Shown here piece by piece: positions 24,654 to 36,600 of a stretch of DNA of 41,666 nucleotides. Made by a program: the position numbers and the translations under genes. Numbering within the stretch: the first letter of the stretch is position 1; every line of letters starts with the position of its first letter. This stretch comes from Saprospiraceae bacterium (GTDB lineage Bacteria > Bacteroidota > Bacteroidia > Chitinophagales > Saprospiraceae), in the NCBI GenBank assembly GCA_020631105.1, contig JAHDHW010000026.1, forward strand, positions 1 through 41,666, read 5' to 3'. The notes under the pieces were generated by a model. The model made no database searches. It saw only the letters and a program-made list of their open reading frames with translations, and had not been told where the DNA came from.

Positions 24654-27600
24654 TTAGTGTATTAATGTGACATTGCCTACTTTCATAAATGGTTCTGATC
24701 CGTCTCCCCTACAATTCCCCAGGATGTAGTAAACATAAACACCAGGATTTAAAACTTCCCCTCGGAAAGTACCATCCCATTTTATAGAAGGATCATTGGT
24801 TTCAAATACTTTCTCTCCCCAGCGATTAAATACACGTATGGTATGTACATCTACATTTTCATACCAGATCTCCCAGTGATCTCCATAACCTCCGCTTTGC
24901 GGGAAGATCACGTTATTCACTTCTACCGTTCCGAATTCACAGCCTTCTTGTACACGAAGCGTGATCACATCTTCATCCGGGCACCCTAAGCCGTTTTCGG
25001 CAGTTACGTAATAAGATGTGGTCGTTTGTGGCATTACATCAATATTTGAACAGCCATTACAGAGTAAATTGCCATCCATGTCATACCAATTGATTATCGC
25101 AGAAGTATCATTAACGCTAGCAGCAAGTGTTACACTATCCCCGAATACGGACTCAACATCTGATTCAACTTCCAGAAGAGGTCTAGGTTCAACAACAACT
25201 GTAACTTCCATTACTTCAATACCATCATCACATAACCCCTGATAACTAACCGTATAAGTGGTTGTCTCACTTGGAGAAGCTATTGGATCCAGGCAATCTT
25301 CACAGCTCAAATCAGTTGTAGGGAACCAGCTAACTTCTACTGTTTCTGATCCGGTAAGGAAAAGCTGAACTTCCTCGCCTTCACATATTACGGCACCATC
25401 ACCTTCCAGCCAAAGTTGTTCATAAACTAAAAGCTCAGTAATCACCACGCTATCACAGGCATTATCCGCATCAAAATGTTCAACGAATTGACCGCTTTCG
25501 AATTGATATGCACCATCAAGCCAAATACTATCGCCTTCACACATGGTAAACTCCTGAAAGGACTCGACTATATCTCCTCCCAGTGTTAACTCCGTAACAA
25601 GAATACTATCACAACCACTTACTGTTTGTAGCGTGTCATAGTAGAAGCCTGCATCCGTTTGATAATTATCATAAATCAAGATACTATCTCCTGCACAAAC
25701 CATTAACTCCATAGGCGTTTGCTCGCTTGGAATTACTGTTAATTCAACGGTAATTAAACTATCACAGCCAAAGCTGTTTATGTATTGCTCGGTGTAGGTA
25801 CCGCTTGCTACTTGGTCTGCTCCAGCAAAGTAATAACTATCGCCTTCACATATCGTTACCATCCACGAAGTATCGGTAGCAGGGAGGACCGTTAGTTCCG
25901 TCACATAAACACTATCACAACCTGCAGTAGTGGTATATTCATCTGTGAAGACTCCTGAACTTGTTTGCCAGGCTCCTCCTGCAAAAATCGCATCGCCTTC
26001 ACATATTACCGTATCTCTGTAAAAATCATAAGCCGGACTTACAATGATTGAATAATGTACAATACTATCACAACCATATTGTGTCTGTAGAGTATCCGTA
26101 TAAACACCGGTTTCACTCTGCCAGTCTCCCGCAACGAAAATGCTATCCCCTTCACAGAAGGCGAAATTCCTATCTAATTCATATTCCGGATGATAATCCA
26201 GGGTAAGAAAAACAATACTATCACACGAACTTCCGATCGCAATGGTATCCGAATAAACCCCAGGGTCGGAGATATAACTATCATTAAACCATAAGCTATC
26301 ACCAGGGCAAACGTATGCATTCGTAAATGCTGGTTCTGACTGATATATATTCAGATTGATTGTTATAAGGCTATCGCAAGTATTTTGTCCAGTAAGGGTT
26401 TGAGTATAGGTGCCCGCTACTGTTTCTGGATTACCAAATATCATTGCCGTATCACCAGGACAGATAGTAATATTTTCAACAGTACTGACAATGTCTAACA
26501 ATTGTAGTTCAATATTCCAAATACTATCACAGCCAAATTCATTAGTGTAAACTTCTGAATACACTCCCTCACTAGTTTCAAAATTACCATTTACCCAGAT
26601 TCCATCTCCAGGACATAAAACCACCAGACTATCTTGTGAAGACACCGGATGTACGGAAAGATAAGTAACGACTATACTATCACAACCCGTTGAAGAAACA
26701 TAAGCATTCGCCCAGCTTGCATCGTCAAAGTAGGTTGTTCCCATATAATTATCTCCTGAACACAGGTCGATTACTATGGTGTCATTAAAACTTTCAATAA
26801 GCTGAATATTGGTAACAACAATACTATCACAACCATAAGTGGATTGTAATGAATCCGTCCAAAGTGTATCACTTTCGTACACAATTCCTTCAAAGGCTTG
26901 TCCAAGACATAGTTGAATATCATTCTGCTCTATAGTAGGCTCATGTACAATTACTGCATAATTTCTTAAACTATCACAACCTGCCTGCGACAACAAACTA
27001 TCTACCCAGATACTGTCTTGATAATAAACCACACCATTTAAGGAATCGCCATAACAGACATGATCGACCTCAAAAAACTCGAAAGCATCAATAACTAATA
27101 ATTCAAAAGTTACGGTACTATCACAACCGTTTTCGCCGACTAATACTTCTGTATATGTCCCTGTAGTATTATATACATTTGAACCTATGGTGACTTGCTG
27201 TCCGGAACATATAGTATCCCTTAGCAAAGTATCCTGTGGTAAAGCGATTTGAACAATTATGGTTTCCAGACTATCGCAACCTGCTGTAGAAGCATATTGA
27301 TTTGTCCAGGTAGAATCTGCAAAGTAAGGTATCCCGGCATATAAATCTCCATAACACAAGTCTACCTGAATGGTGTCCGTAAAGTTATCGATCAGGAAGA
27401 GATTTGTTGTCACGATACTATCGCAACCAAAAATGGTCTGTAAAGAATCTACAAAGGTTGTATCCGTAGTATAAATTATACCTTGATAGGCCTGACCTAA
27501 ACAAAGCTCCACATTTTGATCTTGAACCACAGGATCATGATAGTCAATAAAAGTATTTACGATACTATCACAACCATTGGCATTTATCAAACTATCAATC

Positions 27601-30600
27601 AATAAGGTATCACCACTAAATAACTGCCCTTCGAATAATTCGCCCACACAAAGATCAACCGTAATATTAATTTGCCCAGCATCTAATACTAAGAGGTTAA
27701 ACACAACGGTACTATCACAACCGTTAACTCCCGTCAAGGTTTCTGTATAAGTACCTGTAGCAGAATAGGTATTACCGCCGATGACCACTTCATTTCCGGC
27801 ACAAATCGTATCACTCAATATAGTGTCCTGCGGTAAAGCAACCTGAACGATTGTCGTTTCCAGACTATCGCAACCCGCCATGGATACAAATTGATTTGTC
27901 CAGGTAGTATCCGAGAAATAATTTATGCCGTCATAAGGTTGACCATAGCATAAGTCTACACGAATAGTATCCGTAAAGTCATTAATCAAAGTCAGACTTC
28001 TGTTTACGATACTATCACAACCATAAACCGTTTGCAGAGAATCTACAAAGGTTGTATCCGATGTATAAACTACACCTTGATAAGCTTGCCCAAAACAAAG
28101 CTGAACTTCCTGATCTTGAATTACCGGATCATGATAATCAATAAAGGTATTTACGATACTATCACAACCGTATATATTCACTAAACTATCTATCAATAAA
28201 GTATCACCACCAAATACCTGCCCTTCAAATAACTCGCCCACACAAAGGTCAACTGTAATATTCACCTGATCCGGATCAACTACCAAAAGATTAAGCACAA
28301 CGGTACTATCACAACCGTTTACACCTGTCAGCGTTTCCGTATAAGTACCTGTAGCAGAATAGGTATTACCACCAATGACCACTTCATCTCCGGCGCATAT
28401 CGTATCACTCAACATTGTGTCTTGCAATAAAGCAACTTGGATTATGGTCGTTTCTAAACTATCACAACCCGCTACAGAGGTGTATTGATTTGTCCAGGTA
28501 GAGTCCGCAAAATAACTTACTCCACTATAAAGCTCACCATAACAAAGGTCAACTCTTATGGTATCTGTAAAATCATTAATTAAGGTAAGATTTCGCTGTA
28601 CGATACTATCACAGCCAAAGCTTGTTTGCAAAGAATCTATAAAGGTAGTATCCGATGTATAAACAATCCCCTGATAAGCTTGCCCAAAACAAAGCTGAAC
28701 TTCCTGACTTTCAATTACCGGATCATGGTAATCAATAAAGGTGTTTACGATACTATCACAACCATTAGCATTTATCAAACTATCAACCAATAAGGTATCG
28801 CCACTAAATAACTGCCCTTCAAATAATTCGCCCACACATAGATCAACAGTAACATTAGTTAAATCATTATCGAGTACTACTAAGCTAAGGACAACGGTAC
28901 TATCACAACCATTAACTCCGGTAAAAGATTCGGTATAACTACCTGGGTTTGTTATATTCTGAACACCAAATTCATAAGTATCTCCAAAGCAAATAGTGTC
29001 TGTAAAATTGACCAGGACTTCAGGGGCAACAATTATTTGAGTTTCATGAATACTATCACAACCTGCTATACTGGAATAAGTAACTGTCCAAGTTGTATCG
29101 CTAAAATAATTTATACCTTGATAAGCGTCTCCAGAACACAGATCAACTGTAAGCGTCTGAAAATATTCCGGGTTAACAGTAATATTAGTATGTACAATAC
29201 TATCACAGCCATTAATACTCAATAGAGAGTCCACCAAGCTTGTATCAGCAGTATAAAAAACACCTTGATAGGCATCTCCTTCACAAATACTCACGGGGAC
29301 TGTCTCTTCATAGAATGGCAGTATATTTAGCTGTAAAGCTACAATACTGTCACAGCCTAAGACGGAGCTCAGCGTATCATAATAAATACCTTCGTCTGAT
29401 ATTACATTGCCTGCAAAGAGTAAAGAATCTCCTGTACAAATAGTTTCCTCCAACTGTGTAGGGGCAATCGGTGAAATAACAATTAACTGAGCTTCATTAC
29501 TAATTACATTACAGAAAGGATCCGTCAATGTTGAAGGATCATTCGAGACCAGGCAACGATACCATCCGGCATCTTGTGCTGTAGCCTGCGAGATTTGTAA
29601 TGTGCTGATAATTGCTCCAAAGATGTTTGACCATTCCTGACCATCCGCACTATACTGCCATTGATAAACTGGTGTAGTATATCCCGAGGTAATGGTCACT
29701 TCAAAACTTACCGGCTCTAACTCACAAACCGTGTTGTCAGGGCCGACCATTGATTCAGCCTCCGGTCCACAGCCGATCACTGTAATTTCCTGGGTGATCG
29801 TTGTTTCATTCCCACAATTATCTACTGCTGTCCAAACACGAGAGATCGTGTAAGAGTCAATACATATACCGGGGTTGCTCGTCTCTTCAAAATTAACGGT
29901 GACATCTGAATCACAATTATCAATCGCTTCCGGATCTTCAACCGCAGGAATAGAATCACAATCAACGGTAATATCTTGCGGGAAGCTTAAAAATTCTGGA
30001 AGTTCATTATCCTGAACAGTTATATTCTGAACGGTTGTGGCCGTATTTCCACAAAGATCACTAGCCACCCATGTCCTAATAATCAGGTAACTATCCGCAC
30101 AGTCTCCGTCATAAATAGCTTCATCAAAATCAATCGTTACCTCTCCTCCACACTCATCAGTTGCTTCCACTAAATCCGGATCAGGAATCGCACCACATAC
30201 TACAGTAGCATGCGCTGGTTCATTCAAAAATACCGGAGGAGTAATATCCTCTACATTTATCTCTTGGGTAAATATGGTAACATTAGCACATTCATCAGTA
30301 GCGGTCCAAATACGTTGAATGGTATAATTCCCTGGACAGCCATTAGAAATACTGTCTGTTGTTAATTCAAGTATTACATCCGCACTACAAATATCACTTA
30401 CTTGCGGAGCAACCACTTCCGGAACCTGTCCACAGGTAATTGTAGTATCAATGAACACACCGGATATAACCGGAGCTATCGTATCAATTACTGTTATGGT
30501 CTGAATTTGTTCTGTGGTATTTCCACAGGCGTCAGCCAAAAACCAGGTTCTGGTAATTACCTGTCCATTCGGACAGCCTGGGTCAACAACAGTACTATCA

Positions 30601-33600
30601 GAGAAATCTACTGTTCCAGGGTTTGAGGTACAATTATCAAATACATTATTTGCAGTCCCTGTGATTACCAGGTCATTCGGATCTTGTCCACACTGTAATG
30701 TTATATCCTCCGGAATATCAAAAGTAGGTGCGACGGTATCAATCAAACTAATGACTTGGGTATCACTCATTATATTACCACACCCATCTGCCAATGACCA
30801 GGTTCGGTAAATAGAAATATTATTCGCACAATCCGGATCAACTTCAACAATATCCGTATAGCTTGCCTCACCTACGCTCGATGCGCAGCCATCTACTTCA
30901 TCGGTAACATCCCCCGTAAAAGTCAAATCCGTAATATCTGTATCACAGGCCAAGGTAATATCAGCCGGCACCGTAAAGACTGGTGCGATGGTATCTAATA
31001 AGGTGATTGTTTGCATCCCAGTCTGGACATTACCGCAAGCATCGCTTAAGGTCCAGGTACGAATGAAATAAGTTGAACTTTGACAATCTCCACCTACGAA
31101 CATACTATCCGCATAAGTTGCTGTACCATTTAATGGAGTACATCCATCCGCTTCATTCGTCACCATACCAGTAAATGCCAGATCAGTTATATCCTGATCA
31201 CAGGTAATAGTAACATCATCTGGCAGGGTAAAACTAGGAGCAATAGTGTCGACTACGGTAATGACCTGTAAGCCATTTGCAACATTCCCACAGCTATCTG
31301 CAATTGACCAAGTACGGTAAACCCAGGTATTAGCAGCACAATTATCATCTACAACAACACTATCCGCATAGGTAATACTTCCAGTACTACCACAATTATC
31401 CCATACCGCCGAGGGCTCCCCAACTATTAATAAATCATTCGGGTCTTCTTCACAGGTAATAGTAATATCAACTGGCAGTGTAAACACAGGATTAATAGTA
31501 TCCAGTATTTCAATGGTTTGAATATCAATACTTGTATTACCGCAAGCATCTACCAAAATCCAGGTACGACTAATCACTGCTGAACTTCCACAATTATTTT
31601 CACCATCTACGACATCGTTATATGTAACTACGACAGCTCCATCACAATTATCCGTTGGAAAATCTACATTGCCCGTAAGGCTTGTAGAAGCATCATAGGT
31701 ACATGATTCATCAAGATATAGTGTTATATCTTCGGGTGCAGTAAATTGAGGTGCAATCGTATCTATCAGAGTAATAAACTGTGAACCGCTCACCGTATTT
31801 CCACAGGCATCCGAAACAATCCAGCTTCGCTCAAAAGTTCCTGTACCATTACAATCCGTAAGGCCATTAAGATCGTCATTATAAACGATGGTAAAATCAG
31901 TAGGACAATTATCACTAATCACACTTACTGAACCAATAGAATTGGTAGAAGTATCAATCAAACAATTAATATCAACATATAAAGTGGTATCTACAGGGAA
32001 AATAACTGAAGGTGCAATGGTATCCAGTACTGTTATAGTCTGTACACCCGTAGCGATATTTCCGCAAACATCTGTCAATTCCCAAACCCTCAATAAAACA
32101 CCTGAGCCATTACATTCTCCCAACCCTGAAAAATCATCGGTGTATTCGATAGTAACTGGATTACCACAATTGTCCTGAACATCTGTTACCACGCCAGTAC
32201 TGGTCGATGTGGTATCTAAACCACACGAACTATCTAAGAACACGGTCAGGTCATCCGGCATTGTAAATGTCGGCGCCAAAGTATCCACTACATTAACTAA
32301 CTGTGTACCTTCACTCAAATTACCACAATCATCAATTACCGTCCATGTTCTTGTAAAACTTCCAGTACTATTACAGCCAACTAATCCAGTAAAGTCATCT
32401 ACATAACTTACGGTTAAATTATTATCACAATTATCCGTAGCATCAACGACCCCGCCAATTGCAAGGACACTGGTATCTAATGCACATTGTACATCCACAT
32501 ATACGGTAGCATCACTTGGCGTTGTAAAGGTTGGTGCAATGGTATCTGCCACCGTGATTAACTGCTCACCGGAAATACTATTTCCACATTCATCGGAAAC
32601 CATCCAGATACGAACGAAGGTCCCTGTATTATTACAGCCAGAGAGGCCACTAAAGTCATCGGTATAAGTAGTTGTAACATTTGCGGTACAATTATCTCCG
32701 CCAGTTGTGGCTACTCCGGTATTCGCAGTGGTCGTATCTAGTCCGCAACTCAGGTCAAAGTAAACCGTTGCGTCAGCAGGTATATCTAATGAAGGCGTGA
32801 TAGTATCCTGTACGGTAATGGTCTGCACCCCCTCAACACTATTTCCACATTCATCACTAATCGTCCAGGTACGTAATATAGTCCCGGTATTATTACAATC
32901 ATTTAACCCAGAAAAATCATCTGCATAATTTACAGTTGGATCCGAGGTACAATTATCATTAACTGCATTTGCTCCCCCTACGGTAGCTAAAGACAAGTCA
33001 AGTCCACATGTCTCATCAAGATAAACTATGGTATCGGAAGGAATTACAAAGCCTGGCTGAATCGTATCCAGGACCATTATAAACTGTTCATGCTGTGAAG
33101 TATTCCCACATAAATCAGAGATCGTCCAAACCCGAATTAATACTCCTGTGTTATTACACTCTGTTAATCCGGTAAAATCATCTACATACTGAACATCAAC
33201 AGCATTTCCACAATTATCTATAATGTCGGTTACTGCTCCAATATTTGTGATGGAGGTATCCATTTCACAATTAACATCTAAATACAAAGTAACATCGTCC
33301 GGCGTAGTATAAGTCGGCGCAATTGTATCTAATACCGTTATCAATTGTTCCCCAATTGTCTCATTACCACAGGCATCACTCACGGTCCAGGTACGTATAA
33401 ACGAACCACTATTATTACAGCCAGTTAATCCCGCGAAATCATCAATATAAGTAACTAATACATCATTGCTACAATTATCGACTGCATCTACCACTCCTCC
33501 AATCGCTATAATACTTGTATCTAAATTACATTGTGCATCAATATATACAGTGGCATCGCTCGGCACAGAAAAAGTCGGCGCAATCGTATCCATTACTGTA

Positions 33601-36600
33601 ATGAATTGTTCGCCGCTTACACTATTCCCACATTCATCCGAAACTATCCAGGTTCGAACAAAAGTGCCTGTACTATTACACCCTCCTAATCCTGTCAGGT
33701 CATCCACATAAGAAGTCGTAACGTTGGGAGTACAATTATCCCCTCCGGTAGTTGCCACTCCAGTACTGATCGCTGAGGTATCAAGACTACAGGCATTATC
33801 AAAATAAACAGTGACATCTGTTGGTACGGAAAGCGTTGGTGTGATGGTATCTTGTACCGTGATTGATTGCTCTCCTGTAAAACTATTACCGCAATCATCG
33901 GTGATGGTCCAGGTCCGAATTACGGTCCCGGTATTATTACACTCTGTTAATCCGGAAAAGTCATCAGTATAATTTACAAGTGGATCGTTAGAGCAATTAT
34001 CATTTATATTACTTGCCCCTCCAATTGTAGTTAAAGAAAGATCCAGCCCACATGTACCGTCTAAATAAATTATCGTATCAGATGGAATACTAAAAGTTGG
34101 TTGTATAGTATCCAACACCGTAATCATTTGTTCAAACGATGAAGTATTTCCACATACATCGGAGATAGTCCATGTTCTGATTAAAGTCCCGGTATTATTA
34201 CATTCTGCTAATCCGGAAAAATCATCCACATACTGAACATCAACTGTATTTCCACAATTATCCGCTACACCCGTAACTTCTCCTGTATTATTGGTGGTAG
34301 TATCCAAGCCACAACTATTATCCAGGTATACCGTAATGTCATCCGGTGTATTATACGTTGGCGCAATTGAATCAACAACTGTAATCAGTTGCTCCCCATT
34401 AGTAAAATTGCCACAGGCATCACTAACCGTCCAGGTGCGTATAAAACTCCCTGTACTATTACACCCGCTGAGTCCAGCAAAATCATCTGTGTAGGTAACC
34501 GTCAAATCATTTGTACAGTTATCGTTGGCATCTACCACTCCTCCCGTCGCTATTATACTAGTGTCCAACAAGCATTGAGCATCAATATAAACGGTTGCAT
34601 CAGTCGGTGTCGTAAAGGTTGGTGCAATCGTATCCAGCACCGTTATGATTTGTTCTCCAGTGGCCATATTCCCACAGTCATCCGCCACAATCCAGGTTCG
34701 AACAAAAGTACCGGTACCATTACACTCTGTTAGACCATCAAGTTCATCAACATAGCTTATATTTAGCGTAGCTGTACAATTATCATCACTGGAAACGGGA
34801 GCTCCAGTATTCGCTATTGTTGTATCAAGACTACATCCGGGTTCAAAGTAAACGGTAGCATCATTCGGTAATTCGAAAGTTGGCGTAATGGTATCTCTAA
34901 CAATTATATTTTGAGTACCCGTTGCTACGTTTCCGCATTCGTCTGTAACTGTCCAGGTACGAACGACTGTCCCTGTATTATTACAACCCGTTAAACCTTG
35001 CAGGTCATCAGAATAAGTAATTTCAACATCTGCCGGGCAATTATCCGTAGCATCTGTTATGGTGATATCCGTAGTCGAAAGGTCAAATCCACACTGAACA
35101 TCCAGAAAAATTTCAGTATCTGCTGGCGGGGTAAAAGTAGGTGATATAGTATCAATGACTGTTATACTTTGAATGCCGCTTGCTACATTCCCACAAGGAT
35201 CCGTTACTGTCCAGGTTCTTGAAAAAGTACCGGTACCGTTACAGCCGGTTAGACCATCAAAGTTATCCGTATAGCTTACTAAAATATCCGCACCGCAGTT
35301 GTCATTAGTTAAGTCTATTCCACCTAAGTCTGAGACGGTTGTATCTAATGTACATTGAGCACTGATATAAACAACAGCATCCTCCGGCAGTACATATTGC
35401 GGAGCGATAGTGTCCACAAGTGTTATTATTTGTTCGCTGATTCTTACGTTTCCGCAGGCATCAGCTACGCTCCAGGTACGGATGATCGTACCGGTTTCAC
35501 TACATTCCGTTAGTCCGCTTGCATCATCAGTATATGATACCTGAAAATCATTTGCACAAGCGTCAGATACTACAGTAGGCGCGCCAATCACTGCAGAATC
35601 TGTATTTACCTGACAATCATCATCCAGATACAAGGTTACGTTTTCAGGGCTTGTAAAGATCGGCGCAATAGTATCAATCACTTCGATCGTCTGTACCATG
35701 GAATTAATATTACCACAGGCATCACTCAATGTCCAGGTTCGTTCGATAGTAAAAGTATGTTCACAGGCAGGTGTCCCACTTATTACGTCTGTATAAGTAG
35801 GTGTTCCAATATTACTATCGCAATCATCAGAAACATTAGTAGTTGTTCCTGTAATCAAAAGGTCCTCCGGATCAAGATCACAAGAAATCGTAATATCCTC
35901 CGGGAGATCAAATACCGGTGGCGTAGTATCTTCTAAGATTATAATTTGATCCTGTGAAAAAACATTCCCACAATCATCAGCAAGCATCCAGGTACGGACT
36001 ATTCTAGTCGAGCCATTACAAGGCGTATTTTCTTCTATAACATCTGTATAAGTAGCTTCCCCCGTTACACTTTGACAGCCATCGGTCTCTCCGGTTGCAT
36101 CTCCCGTTAAATTCAAATCATTAGGATCCTGACTACAGTCAAGTGTTATATCTGCTGGTGTCGTAAAGCTAGGAACAATATTATCGACAATAGTAATCTC
36201 CTGGACTCTGGAAGAAGCATTGCCACAGGCATCCGTTAGGGTCCAGGTTCGATTAATTTTTGAGGAGCCATCACAATAATTAGCAGTGATAAATTCATCT
36301 TCATATTCTAAAAGTCCTACAAATTGATAACAGTTGTCCGATTCATCACTGATTTCTCCGGTAATATTCAAATCATCCGGATCATCTTCACAACTAATAG
36401 TTACATCCGAAGGAGGAGTAAAGGTTGGTGCCTTGTTATCTTCTAAAGTGATGATTTGAACAATCGAGGTATCATTACCACAATCATCTGACAAATACCA
36501 GGTTCGCTCAATATAGCCAGCACCTTCACATGGTGTATCCGTAAAATAATTATCCGAATATGTTGCCTCTCCAATATTGGTGCTACAGTCATCTGCTTCC

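Noticed and set aside
28741-34733. Several plus-strand open frames of 60-110 codons inside the giant gene
   Set aside because: They are antisense shadows that recur with the repeat units of the minus-strand gene.
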